Source: Enterobacter asburiae (lineage in GTDB: Bacteria > Pseudomonadota > Gammaproteobacteria > Enterobacterales > Enterobacteriaceae). From it: DNA of 64,000 nt. The DNA is taken from the NCBI RefSeq assembly GCF_008080435.1, contig NZ_VRKN01000004.1, forward strand, positions 1 through 64,000. The letters are read 5' to 3'. Shown one piece after another: positions 33,118 through 41,774 of the stretch. The position numbers and the translations under genes are program-made. The notes beneath the pieces were generated by a model, which searched no databases, was not told the DNA's origin, and saw nothing but the letters and a program-made list of their open reading frames with translations. Position 1 is the first letter of the stretch; every line of letters begins with the position of its first letter.

Positions 33118-34184
33118 GCCATCCCCTTCGCGTCGAAGTCGACAATCACGTCGGCGGTTAACGGCAGCGACTGACAGCTCAGCACATACCCGGCGGCCAG
33201 TTCGTCCGGCTCCAGGCTGTAGTTGGTCGCCATGTCCACTTTCCCGCGCAGCACTTTGCATTTACAGGTGGCGCACACGCCGCCCTTGCAGGCATACGGC
33301 AGATCCGCCCCCTGACGCAGGGCGGCATCCAGGATGCTTTCGTCGTCCGCCGTCAGGGTGATTTCACGGTCGCGCCCGTCCTGGCGCACGGTCACTTTCT
33401 GTCCTTCCGCCTGTATGTGCACCGCGCGTTTAACGGTGTTCCCCGGGGTGTTAAAGCGCTCAAGGTGAATGGATTTTTCCGGCATCCCCAGCGCTTTCAG
33501 CGCGGCTTCGGCGTCGTCCATCATCGCCGACGGGCCGCAGATAAACGCCTCGTCGTACTGGCGGAAGTTGATCAGGGTTTTCGCCAGCGCCTGCAGCTTT
33601 TCCCCGTCGATGCGGCCGTAGAGCAGGTCGCTGTCCAGCCGCTCCTGGCTGAAGATGGAGACCAACTGCAGCCGCTGAGGGTATTTGTCTTTCAGGTCCG
33701 CCAGCGCCTGACGGAACATCATGCTCTGGCTGCTGCGGTTGCCGTAGATCAGGGTGAAATGGCTATTGGGTTCGGTCGCAAGCGTAGCGGAGATAATCGC
33801 CAGCATTGGGGTGATCCCGGAGCCTGCCGCAATCGCCAGATAGTGGCCTTCACGTTCAGCCTGCGGCTGGTAGCCAAACTGCCCCTGAGGAACCATCACC
33901 TCCAGGGCCATGCCCGCTTTGATCTCATCCCGGGCATAGCGGGAAAAGCGCCCGCCGTCGATGGCTTTGACCGCCACGCTGATCTCGCCCGGGGCGGTAC
34001 TCCGGCAGATGGAGTAACAGCGGCGCAGCTCGTCCCCCCCCAGCGTCGTTTTCAGGGTCAGGTGCTGGCCGGGGCGGAAGCGGTAGGCTTCCTGCAACGC
34101 CTGCGGCACCGCGAAGGTGATAGTCACCGCGTCGCGGGTTTCGGGTTCCACTTTTGCCACTGTTAATGAATGAAACGTTGTCAT
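33114..34184 (-). CDS. paaE: PaaE, reductase of phenylacetyl-CoA epoxidase
   Basis: A 356-residue flavo-iron-sulfur reductase. The N-terminal FAD domain contains RCYSICRS, the middle NAD(P)H domain GSGITPMLAII, and the C-terminal plant-type [2Fe-2S] domain the CKGGVCATCKCKVLRG cysteines. It passes electrons from NADPH to the PaaAC diiron oxygenase. The start at 34184 (MTTFHSLTVAKVEPE) lies 7 nt after paaD and matches E. coli PaaE length. Confidence 0.95.
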   Translation of the reverse strand: MTTFHSLTVAKVEPETRDAVTITFAVPQALQEAYRFRPGQHLTLKTTLGGDELRRCYSICRSTAPGEISVAVKAIDGGRFSRYARDEIKAGMALEVMVPQGQFGYQPQAEREGHYLAIAAGSGITPMLAIISATLATEPNSHFTLIYGNRSSQSMMFRQALADLKDKYPQRLQLVSIFSQERLDSDLLYGRIDGEKLQALAKTLINFRQYDEAFICGPSAMMDDAEAALKALGMPEKSIHLERFNTPGNTVKRAVHIQAEGQKVTVRQDGRDREITLTADDESILDAALRQGADLPYACKGGVCATCKCKVLRGKVDMATNYSLEPDELAAGYVLSCQSLPLTADVIVDFDAKGMA

Positions 34185-34191
34185 GGCAGCC

Positions 34192-34689
34192 TCAAATGCA
34201 TTTGAAATAGTCGAAAGGCTCACGGCAGGTATTGCAGCGGTAGAGCGCTTTGCAGGCCGTCGAACCAAATTCACTGATAAGCGAGGTGTCGGTGCTGGCG
34301 CAACGCGGGCAGCTCACCTCCAAAGGCGCGTGCGCGTGACAGCTATGCCCCACGGGCGGACTGATGCCATACGCCCGCAGGCGCTCGCGGGCATCGGCGG
34401 TCATCCAGTCGGTGGTCCATGCGGGTTCAAGCTGGAGCACAATGTGCACCGGGGTAAAGCCGTGTGCGGTCATCGCATCGCGGATCGCCCCCAGCAGGTG
34501 TTCCGTTGCCGGACAGCCCGAGTAGGTTGGCGTGAAGCCAATGACCCAGCCTTCCCCCTGCGCCTTCACGCTGCGCACCATGCCTAAATCGGTGATGGTT
34601 AACACCGGCACTTCCGGATCGGGGATCTGGCTTAACAGCGCCCAGATCTGCGGAATTTGCGCAGGCGCGATGTCGACGAGGCGTTGCAT
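34192..34689 (-). CDS. paaD: PaaD, maturation factor for the epoxidase
   Basis: A 165-residue protein with an N-terminal MIP18/SufT-like domain (about residues 10-100, with a DPEVPVLTITDLGMVR core and SGCPATE) and a C-terminal four-cysteine zinc-ribbon-like region (CPRCAS ... CNTCREPF). PaaD is needed for active epoxidase, probably in metal or Fe-S assembly, but is not a structural subunit. The start is taken at 34689 (MQRLVDIAPAQ). Confidence 0.93.
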   Translation of the reverse strand: MQRLVDIAPAQIPQIWALLSQIPDPEVPVLTITDLGMVRSVKAQGEGWVIGFTPTYSGCPATEHLLGAIRDAMTAHGFTPVHIVLQLEPAWTTDWMTADARERLRAYGISPPVGHSCHAHAPLEVSCPRCASTDTSLISEFGSTACKALYRCNTCREPFDYFKCI

Positions 34690-34700
34690 AGCGTTCTCCT

Positions 34701-35447
34701 TTACCACTGCTGACCGGGATACGCGCGCTGGAGATACTGCATCTCCGCCAGCATCGGGCCCAGATGTTCGGTATGCAGCCCCTTCTTGCCCCCGGTGCGG
34801 TACGCCACCTCATCGGGCACTGTCAGATTGGCGTCCTTGAGACCGGCAAACACTTCGCTTTCCCACGGCTGGCGCAGGACGCGCGGGTCAACCGCCACGC
34901 CGGAGTCAATCAACTCCAGCTCAACGTCATCCGCCTCAAATAGCTCCGCCGTAAAACGCCACAGATTGTCGATGGCCTGCTGCATTTTTTGCGCGGACGT
35001 TTCGGTCCCGTCACCCAGACGCACCAGCCAGCCGCGGCTGAAGCGCAGGTGATAGCGTGCCTCTTTAATCGCTTTGGCGGCGATGGCGGCAAGCTGGCTG
35101 TCGCTGCTCCGGGTCAGGCGTTCGTACAGCGCCACGTTCCAGGCATCCATCAGGTACTGGCGGGCAATCGTGTCGGCGAAGCTGCCGTTCGGTTGCTCCA
35201 CCAGCAGGACATTGCGGAACTGGCGCTCGTCGCGGCCAAACGCCAGCGTGTCTTCATCGCCCTGGCCTTCCCGTTCCGCAGCATAAGTCAGGAAATTGCG
35301 CGCCTGCCCCAGCAGATCAAGACCGATATTGGCGAGTGCGAGGTCGATTTCCAGCTCCGGCGCGTGGCCGCACCAGGCGCCGAGACGCTGGGAAAGCACC
35401 AAACCGTTGTCGCCCAGACGCAGGGCATAGGCAGTCACTGAATTCAT
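34701..35447 (-). CDS. paaC: PaaC, structural subunit of phenylacetyl-CoA epoxidase
   Basis: A 248-residue ferritin-like helical protein, the non-catalytic beta partner of PaaA. The start at 35447 (MNSVTAYALRLGDNG) gives the standard length; the open frame further upstream overlaps paaB and is not real. It forms the PaaAC core heterodimer and lacks the complete diiron ligand set, as in the family. Gaps to paaB and paaD are 8 and 11 nt. Confidence 0.95.
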   Translation of the reverse strand: MNSVTAYALRLGDNGLVLSQRLGAWCGHAPELEIDLALANIGLDLLGQARNFLTYAAEREGQGDEDTLAFGRDERQFRNVLLVEQPNGSFADTIARQYLMDAWNVALYERLTRSSDSQLAAIAAKAIKEARYHLRFSRGWLVRLGDGTETSAQKMQQAIDNLWRFTAELFEADDVELELIDSGVAVDPRVLRQPWESEVFAGLKDANLTVPDEVAYRTGGKKGLHTEHLGPMLAEMQYLQRAYPGQQW

Positions 35448-35455
35448 TCTTTGCC

Positions 35456-35743
35456 TCACATATGCTCGATGCCATCGGGGATGGTGTAGAACGTCGGGTG
35501 GCGGTAAACCTTGCTTTCCGCCGGGTCGAAGAACTCGCCGCGCTCTTCCGGCTGGGAGGCGACGATCTCGCTCGCCTTCACCACCCAGATAGAACACCCT
35601 TCGCTGCGGCGGGTGTAGGCATCGCGCGCATTTTCCAGCGCCATGCGATCGTCGGCGGCATGCAGACTGCCCACGTGACGGTGGGATAACCCTTGTTTGC
35701 TGCGTACGAACACTTCGTACAGCGGCCAGTAGACATTGCTCAT
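35456..35743 (-). CDS. paaB: PaaB, subunit of phenylacetyl-CoA epoxidase
   Basis: A 95-residue protein, the small bridging subunit of the PaaABC(E) complex, needed for activity in vivo. It starts MSNVYWPLYEVFVRSKQGL at 35743 with AGGAAT just upstream. Length and sequence are as in E. coli PaaB. It lies between paaA and paaC. Confidence 0.95.
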   Translation of the reverse strand: MSNVYWPLYEVFVRSKQGLSHRHVGSLHAADDRMALENARDAYTRRSEGCSIWVVKASEIVASQPEERGEFFDPAESKVYRHPTFYTIPDGIEHM

Positions 35744-35754
35744 CGTGATTCCTC

Positions 35755-36684
35755 TTAAGCCACTTTGCGGGCGTGTTGTTTTTCCGCGTGCGCCAGTGCG
35801 GCTTCCCGCACCCACGCCCCCTCTTCCCAGGCTTTACGCTTGGCGGCCAGGCGTTCGTGGTTGCAGATGCCGCGCCCGTTAATGACCTCTTCAAACTCCT
35901 GCCAGTCGATCTCGCCGAAGCGATAATGACCGCTCTCTTCATCCAAACGCAGGTCGGGATCCGGCACCGTCATGCCCAGCATCTCCACCTGCGGCACCGT
36001 GTTGTCGACAAAGCGCTGGCGAAGTTCGTCATTGCCGAAACGTTTGATTTTCCAGGCCAGGCTGCGGGCGCTGTTCGGCGAGTTGTCATCATTCGGCCCG
36101 AACATCATCAGCGCTGGCCACCAGAAGCGGTTTATCGCGTCCTGCAGCATCTGGCGCTGGTCTTCACTGCCCTGCGCCAGCGCCATGCAGGCCTCAAAAC
36201 CCTGGCGCTGGTGGAAGCTCTCTTCTTTACAGATTTTCACCATCGCGCGGGCATACGGACCGTAGGATGTACGGCACAGCGCCACCTGATTGACGATAGC
36301 GGCGCCGTCCACCAGCCAGCCAATCACGCCAATATCGGCCCAGCTCAGGGTCGGATAGTTAAAGATGGAGGAGTATTTCATCCTGCCGTCGAGCATCTTC
36401 TGGTAGATGTCTTCCCGCGCGCAGCCCAGCGTTTCCGCCGCGCTGTAGAGGTAAAGCCCGTGCCCGGCTTCGTCCTGCACTTTCGCCAGCAGGATTGCTT
36501 TTCGGCGCAGCGTCGGCGCGCGGGTGATCCAGTTCCCTTCCGGGAGCATGCCGACAATTTCGGAGTGCGCATGCTGACCAATCTGACGGATCAACGTCTT
36601 ACGGTAGGCGTCAGGCATCCAGTCCTGAGGCTCAATCGCCGTCTCCTGCGCTATGCGCTGCTCAAACCGTTGTTCTTGCGTCAC
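35755..36684 (-). CDS. paaA: PaaA, catalytic subunit of phenylacetyl-CoA epoxidase
   Basis: A 309-residue diiron protein that epoxidises the ring of phenylacetyl-CoA. Iron ligands are visible in [10 protein letters not shown] and [15 protein letters not shown] start at 36684 ([13 protein letters not shown]) preceded by AAAGG gives the E. coli length; an in-frame ATG 18 codons upstream would add an unrelated extension that runs over the PaaX site. It is the first gene of the paaA-K operon and divergent from paaZ. Confidence 0.95.
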   Translation of the reverse strand: MTQEQRFEQRIAQETAIEPQDWMPDAYRKTLIRQIGQHAHSEIVGMLPEGNWITRAPTLRRKAILLAKVQDEAGHGLYLYSAAETLGCAREDIYQKMLDGRMKYSSIFNYPTLSWADIGVIGWLVDGAAIVNQVALCRTSYGPYARAMVKICKEESFHQRQGFEACMALAQGSEDQRQMLQDAINRFWWPALMMFGPNDDNSPNSARSLAWKIKRFGNDELRQRFVDNTVPQVEMLGMTVPDPDLRLDEESGHYRFGEIDWQEFEEVINGRGICNHERLAAKRKAWEEGAWVREAALAHAEKQHARKVA

Positions 36685-36697
36685 GTCATCACCTTTA

Positions 36698-36737
36698 TGA
36701 TTCGTTAGTTTGCAAATTAAAGCGTAATGTTGAATCA
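36698..36737. promoter_or_regulatory. PaaX-like operator, paaA side
   Basis: TGATTC (36698-36703) and GAATCA (36732-36737) are inverted, 28 bp apart. This fits the known PaaX box built from TGATTC-type half-sites at the paaA promoter. The 5'UTR of paaA overlaps it. Confidence 0.6.
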
Positions 36738-36914
36738 CTTTGTTTTTTAAAAGTTACACAAAGGTTAAATATAACCCCAAGAATTGTTTCCTTGTTTTGT
36801 GATGTTGCTCGCAAGGCTTTTACTGAACACCCTCTGAACAGTCGCATTGCGCGCTGCAATTCATCAGACCGGATCACAATGTTAACAATTCATTAAAACT
36901 CAGCTTGATTTTTA

Positions 36915-36927
36915 TGATTCATGATTA
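36915..36927. promoter_or_regulatory. PaaX-like half-sites, paaZ side
   Basis: TGATTC (36915-36920) is followed at once by TGATTA (36922-36927), 42 bp before the paaZ start. The rest of the 284-bp paaA-paaZ gap is AT-rich promoter DNA with no gene. Confidence 0.45.
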
Positions 36928-36968
36928 AACTATTAATGAGTAAATTACGTAACATTTGGAGATAAGCG

Positions 36969-39011
36969 ATGCAGCAGTTAGCCAGCTTCGTGTCCGGTAC
37001 CTGGCAGTCTGGCCGGGGCCGCGAACGCACTATTTATCACGCCATCAGTGGCGAAGCGCTGTGGAGCGTGACCAGCGAAGGGCTGGACATGGCGGCCGCC
37101 CGTCGCTATGCGATTGAGCGCGGCGGTGAAGCACTTCACGAGATGACCTTTATCGAACGTGCGGCCATGCTGAAGGCGGTGGCAAAGCACCTGCTTAGCG
37201 AGAAAGAGACGTTTTATGCCCTGTCAGCCCAGACGGGCGCGACGAAGGCGGACAGCTGGGTGGATATTGAAGGCGGCATCGGCACCCTCTTCACTTACGC
37301 AAGCCTGGGCAGCCGCGAGCTGCCGGATGACACGCTGTGGCCGGAAGATGAGTTAATCCCGCTGTCGAAAGAAGGCGGCTTTGCGGCGCGTCACATCCTC
37401 ACCTCGAAATCTGGCGTGGCGGTACATATCAACGCCTTTAACTTCCCCTGCTGGGGGATGCTGGAAAAACTGGCACCGACCTGGCTTGCCGGCATGCCCG
37501 CCATCATCAAACCCGCTACCGCTACCGCGCAGGTGACGCAGGCGATGGTGAAATCCATCGTGGACAGCGGACTGGTGCCGGACGGTGCCATCAGCCTGAT
37601 CTGCGGCGGTGCGGGCGATCTGCTGAACCAGCTCGACAGCCAGGACGTGGTGACCTTTACCGGCTCCGCCAGTACAGGACAAAGCCTGCGCGTGCACCCG
37701 AATATTGTGGCGAATTCGATTCCGTTCACCATGGAAGCCGACTCCCTGAACTGCTGCGTGCTGGGGGAAGACGTCACACCGGAACAGCCGGAGTTTGCCC
37801 TGTTCATTCGTGAAGTGGTCCGCGAGATGACCGCCAAAGCCGGGCAAAAATGTACCGCTATCCGCCGCATTATCGTCCCACAAAATCAAATTGACGCGGT
37901 TAGCCAGGCGCTGATTGCGCGGCTGGAAAAGGTCGTGGTTGGCGACCCGGCGCAGGCAGGGGTGAAGATGGGTCCGCTGGTCAACGCCGAACAGCGCGCA
38001 GACGTGCAGGAGAAAGTGGATCAACTGATCGCCGCAGGCTGCCAGATCCGTCTGGGTGGCAAAGCGGATTTGCAGTCCGCTGGCGCGTTCTTCCCACCGA
38101 CCCTGCTGTTCTGCCCGCAGCCGGATGAAACCCCGGCCGTCCACGCGACGGAGGCTTTCGGCCCGGTTGCGACGCTGATGCCGTATCGCAATGCACGCCA
38201 CGCGATGCAGCTTGCCCGCGCGGGCGGCGGCAGCCTGGCGGGTACGCTGGTCACCGCAGACCTGGGCATTGCCCGCCAGTTTATTGCCGGTGCGGCGCGC
38301 GCCCACGGGCGTATTCAGATCCTTAACGAGGAATCATCAAAAGAGTCTACCGGCCACGGCTCCCCACTGCCACAGCTGGTGCACGGTGGCCCGGGCCGCG
38401 CGGGCGGCGGCGAAGAGCTCGGCGGCTTGCGCGCGGTGAAGCACTACCTGCAGCGCACCGCGATTCAGGGCAGTCCGACGATGCTGGCCGCCATTGGCAA
38501 ACAGTGGGTGCGTGGCGCATCGGTGCAGGAGGACCGCGTGCATCCGTTCCGCAAATACTTTGAGGAACTACAGCCGGGCGACAGCCTGCTGACGCCGCGC
38601 CGCACCCTCACGGAAGCGGACATTGTGAACTTTGCCTGTCTGAGCGGGGACCATTTCTACGCCCATATGGACAAAATCGGTGCGGCAGAGTCGATCTTTG
38701 GCGAGCGCGTGGTGCACGGCTACTTCCTGATCTCCGCCGCGGCCGGACTGTTTGTTGATGCGGGCGTCGGGCCGGTTATTGCCAACTACGGCATGGAAAA
38801 CCTGCGCTTTATCGAGCCGGTCAAACCGGGCGATACCATTCAGGTGCGCCTGACCTGTAAACGCAAAACGCTGAAGAAACAGCGTACCGTGGAGGAAAAA
38901 CCGACCGGCGTGGTGGAATGGGCAGTTGAGATCTTCAACCAGCACCAGCAGGCCGTGGCGCTCTATTCCATTCTGACGCTGGTGGCGCGCCAGCAGGGTG
39001 ATTTCAGCTAA
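36969..39011 (+). CDS. paaZ: PaaZ, oxepin-CoA hydrolase/3-oxo-5,6-dehydrosuberyl-CoA semialdehyde dehydrogenase
   Basis: A 680-residue fusion. The N-terminal aldehyde dehydrogenase domain (about 1-520) carries GQKCTAIRR with the catalytic Cys; the C-terminal MaoC-like hotdog hydratase (about 540-680) has [14 protein letters not shown] with the Asp/His pair. The hydratase opens oxepin-CoA and the dehydrogenase oxidises the aldehyde at once. It is divergent from paaA and followed by a palindromic hairpin. Length matches E. coli PaaZ. Confidence 0.96.
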   Translation: MQQLASFVSGTWQSGRGRERTIYHAISGEALWSVTSEGLDMAAARRYAIERGGEALHEMTFIERAAMLKAVAKHLLSEKETFYALSAQTGATKADSWVDIEGGIGTLFTYASLGSRELPDDTLWPEDELIPLSKEGGFAARHILTSKSGVAVHINAFNFPCWGMLEKLAPTWLAGMPAIIKPATATAQVTQAMVKSIVDSGLVPDGAISLICGGAGDLLNQLDSQDVVTFTGSASTGQSLRVHPNIVANSIPFTMEADSLNCCVLGEDVTPEQPEFALFIREVVREMTAKAGQKCTAIRRIIVPQNQIDAVSQALIARLEKVVVGDPAQAGVKMGPLVNAEQRADVQEKVDQLIAAGCQIRLGGKADLQSAGAFFPPTLLFCPQPDETPAVHATEAFGPVATLMPYRNARHAMQLARAGGGSLAGTLVTADLGIARQFIAGAARAHGRIQILNEESSKESTGHGSPLPQLVHGGPGRAGGGEELGGLRAVKHYLQRTAIQGSPTMLAAIGKQWVRGASVQEDRVHPFRKYFEELQPGDSLLTPRRTLTEADIVNFACLSGDHFYAHMDKIGAAESIFGERVVHGYFLISAAAGLFVDAGVGPVIANYGMENLRFIEPVKPGDTIQVRLTCKRKTLKKQRTVEEKPTGVVEWAVEIFNQHQQAVALYSILTLVARQQGDFS

Positions 39012-39014
39012 CGT

Positions 39015-39050
39015 CCCCTCACCCTGACCCTCTCCCCAATGGGGAGAGGG
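39015..39050 (+). repeat. Palindromic repeat and probable paaZ terminator
   Basis: CCCCTCACCCTGA leads into a hairpin, CCCTCTCCCC-aat-GGGGAGAGGG (39028-39050). It is the same family as the repeat at 27095, so the paaK-paaZ block is bracketed by two copies. Confidence 0.75.
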
Positions 39051-39097
39051 GATTGCTCTGCACGACTATGTGATTTATCCCCGCTCTTTTTTTAACC

Positions 39098-39135
39098 TGG
39101 CAAGACTGACAAATAACCTGGCAGATGCAGGCAAA
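39098..39135 (+). promoter_or_regulatory. FeaR-like sites upstream of tynA
   Basis: TGGCA-N8-AAA (39098-39113) fits the FeaR pattern TGNCA-N8-AAA. A second TGGCA with AAA after nine bases (39119-39135) lies exactly 21 bp further, two helical turns. Both are upstream of the ERIC element. Confidence 0.5.
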
Positions 39136-39179
39136 CGCTTTTCTCATGGGCCTGTCAGGATAAGGCTGTCACAACACAA

Positions 39180-39306
39180 TATACCCTAAATAATTCGAGT
39201 TGCAGGAAGGCGGCAAGGGAACGAATCCCCGGGAGCGTACATAAGTACGTGACTGGGGTGAGTGAGTGCAGCCAACGCACCTGCAACTTGAAGTATGACG
39301 GGTATA
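39180..39306. repeat. ERIC element (127 bp, full length)
   Basis: The element starts TATACCC and ends GGGTATA, and the core has AATCCCCGGGAGC and GTGACTGGGGTGAG, the sequences targeted by classical ERIC primers. The 127-bp length is the canonical size. It forms one long imperfect hairpin when transcribed. It ends 23 bp before the tynA start codon, so it lies in the promoter or 5'UTR. Confidence 0.92.
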
Positions 39307-39329
39307 AACACAACAAGATGAGGTCTACG

Positions 39330-41606
39330 ATGGGAAGCAATTCTTCTTTTTCTGCCCGTAGAACGGCGCTGGCCATGGCCGTTGCGCTGTGTTGCGCCTG
39401 GCAATCCCCCGTTTTCGCCCACGGCAGTGAGGCGCATATGGTCCCGATGGACAAAACGCTGCAGGACTTTGGCGCGGACGTTCAGTGGGATGATTACGCA
39501 CAGATGTTCACCATTGCGAAAGACGGTGCCTTTGTGAAGGTCAAACCGGGCGCAAAAACCGCCATCGTCAACGGTAAAACCCTCAAGCTTGAGGTGCCGG
39601 TAGTGATGAAAGGCAAGAAAGCCTTTATTTCCGATACCTTTATCAACGATGTTTTCCAGTCAGGCCTCGATCAGACCTTCCAGGTTGAAAAACGCCCTCA
39701 CCCGTTAAACGCGCTAACGGCGGACGAAATTAAGCAAACCGTTGAGATTGTCAAAGCCTCTGCGGATTTTAAACCGAATACCCGCTTTACCCAGATCGCC
39801 CTTGCAGAGCCTGAGAAAGCCAAAGTGTGGGACTTTGTGCTTAACGGTACGGCAGTGGATTCCCCCCGCCTGGCGAAGATCGTCATGCTCGATGGAAAGC
39901 ATGTTATCGAAAGCGTGGTGGACCTGAAGGATAAAAAAATCCTGCGCTGGGAACCGGTGAAAGACGCGCACGGCATGGTGTTGCTGGATGATTTCACCGC
40001 AGTACAGCAGATCATCAACGACAGCACCGAGTTCGCTGAGGTGCTTAAAAAACACGGCATCACCGACCCGAAAAAAGTGATTACCACGCCGCTGACCGTC
40101 GGCTATTTCGACGGTAAAGACGGTCTGAAGCAGGAAGACCGCCTGCTGAAGGTGGTAAGCTATCTGGATGTCGGCGACGGCAACTACTGGGCGCACCCGA
40201 TTGAGAACCTGGTCGCGGTTGTCGATCTTGAGCAGAAGAAAATTCAAAAGATTGAAGAAGGCGCGGTCATCCCGGTTCCGCTCACCCCGCGCCCGTATGA
40301 CGGCCGCGACCGGGTACAAACGATGAAAAAACCCCTGGAGATCGTCGAGCCGGAAGGCAAGAACTACACCATCACCGGCGATATGGTGCACTGGCAGAAC
40401 TGGGATTTCCATCTGAGTCTGGACTCCCGCGTGGGCCCGATGATTTCAACCGTCACGTATAACGACAACGGCAAAAAACGCCAGATTATGTATCAGGGCT
40501 CCTTAGGCGGCATGATCGTCCCTTACGGCGATCCGGACGTGGGCTGGTACTTTAAAGCCTATCTCGATTCCGGCGACTACGGTATGGGCACCCTGACCTC
40601 ACCGCTGGTGCGTGGGAAAGACGTGCCGTCCAACGCCGTGATGCTCAATGAAACCATCCCGGATTACACCGGCGCGCCGATGGAGATCCCGCGCGCGATC
40701 GCCATTTTCGAACGCTACGCGGGGCCGGAATACAAACATCAGGAGATGGGCCAGCCAAACGTCAGCACCGAACGTCGCGAACTGGTGGTGCGCTGGGTGA
40801 GTACCGTGGGCAACTACGATTACATCTTCGACTGGGTGTTCCATGAAAATGGCACCATCGGTATTGATGCCGGCGCAACGGGTATCGAAGCGGTGAAAGG
40901 CGTTCAGGCGAAAACCATGCACGATGCCACCGCCAAAGATGACACTCGTTACGGCACGCTGATCGACCATAACATCGTGGGCACCACGCACCAGCACATC
41001 TACAACTTCCGTCTTGATATGGACGTGGACGGCATCAACAACAAGCTGGTGGCCATGGATCCGGAAGTGAAGCCGAATACCGCCGGTGGTCCACGTACCA
41101 GCACCATGCAGATCAATCAGTACGATATTGATACCGAGCAGCAGGCGGCGCAGAAATTCGACCCGGGCACCATTCGACTGCTGAGCAATACCGGTAAAGA
41201 GAACCGCATGGGCAACCCGGTCTCATACCAGATTATCCCTTACGCGGGCGGTACGCACCCGGTGGCGACCGGCGCGAAATTTGCCCCGGATGAGTGGATC
41301 TACCATCGCCTGAGCTTTATGGACAAACAGCTGTGGGTGACCCGTTACCATCCGGATGAGCTCTACCCGGAAGGAAAATTCCCGAACCGCTCCGTACACG
41401 ACACGGGCCTGGGGCAGTACAGCAAGGATAACGAGTCGCTCAACGATCAGGATGACGTGGTCTGGATGACCACCGGCACCACCCACGTCGCCCGTGCGGA
41501 AGAGTGGCCGATCATGCCGACGGAATGGGTGCATACCCTGCTTAAACCGTGGAACTTCTTCGACGAGACGCCAACGCTCGGGAAGAAGAAAGACGAACAA
41601 AAATAA
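39330..41606 (+). CDS. tynA: TynA, copper-containing primary amine (tyramine) oxidase
   Basis: A 758-residue periplasmic amine oxidase. The signal peptide ends at Ala30. TPQ is formed from Tyr496 (NYDY), which is Tyr466 in mature numbering, the same as in E. coli TynA. The catalytic base Asp413 (mature 383) lies in YLDSGDYG; Cu ligands include the HQH pair (554 and 556). It oxidises phenylethylamine and tyramine to aldehydes plus NH3 and H2O2. ATG 39330 follows GAGG; FeaR probably activates it from sites beyond the ERIC element. Confidence 0.96.
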   Translation: MGSNSSFSARRTALAMAVALCCAWQSPVFAHGSEAHMVPMDKTLQDFGADVQWDDYAQMFTIAKDGAFVKVKPGAKTAIVNGKTLKLEVPVVMKGKKAFISDTFINDVFQSGLDQTFQVEKRPHPLNALTADEIKQTVEIVKASADFKPNTRFTQIALAEPEKAKVWDFVLNGTAVDSPRLAKIVMLDGKHVIESVVDLKDKKILRWEPVKDAHGMVLLDDFTAVQQIINDSTEFAEVLKKHGITDPKKVITTPLTVGYFDGKDGLKQEDRLLKVVSYLDVGDGNYWAHPIENLVAVVDLEQKKIQKIEEGAVIPVPLTPRPYDGRDRVQTMKKPLEIVEPEGKNYTITGDMVHWQNWDFHLSLDSRVGPMISTVTYNDNGKKRQIMYQGSLGGMIVPYGDPDVGWYFKAYLDSGDYGMGTLTSPLVRGKDVPSNAVMLNETIPDYTGAPMEIPRAIAIFERYAGPEYKHQEMGQPNVSTERRELVVRWVSTVGNYDYIFDWVFHENGTIGIDAGATGIEAVKGVQAKTMHDATAKDDTRYGTLIDHNIVGTTHQHIYNFRLDMDVDGINNKLVAMDPEVKPNTAGGPRTSTMQINQYDIDTEQQAAQKFDPGTIRLLSNTGKENRMGNPVSYQIIPYAGGTHPVATGAKFAPDEWIYHRLSFMDKQLWVTRYHPDELYPEGKFPNRSVHDTGLGQYSKDNESLNDQDDVVWMTTGTTHVARAEEWPIMPTEWVHTLLKPWNFFDETPTLGKKKDEQK

Positions 41607-41613
41607 ATAACGC

Positions 41614-41637
41614 ACCGGGCGCAATGCCCGGTTTTTC
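41614..41637 (+). terminator. tynA terminator
   Basis: ACCGGGC-gcaat-GCCCGGT followed by TTTT just after the tynA stop is a standard intrinsic terminator. Confidence 0.85.
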
Positions 41638-41774
41638 ATCTATTTACTTGCTGAATACCTCTCCCCGATTATAGTTATTTCTACCTCGTTTATTCCCATT
41701 GCATTTCTTGAACCACTTTCAGCCAGGACGCGAATTTTCCACAAGCGACGTAATACATCACTGAGAGGTTTAGG

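Noticed and set aside
37353..38306. 317-codon minus-strand open frame inside paaZ
   Set aside because: Antisense to a well-conserved gene; composition is typical of a shadow frame and there is no start signal.
39180..39306. Small regulatory RNA or coding sequence upstream of tynA
   Set aside because: The 127-bp length, inverted ends and core sequence identify it as an ERIC repeat; the open frame running through it into tynA is incidental.
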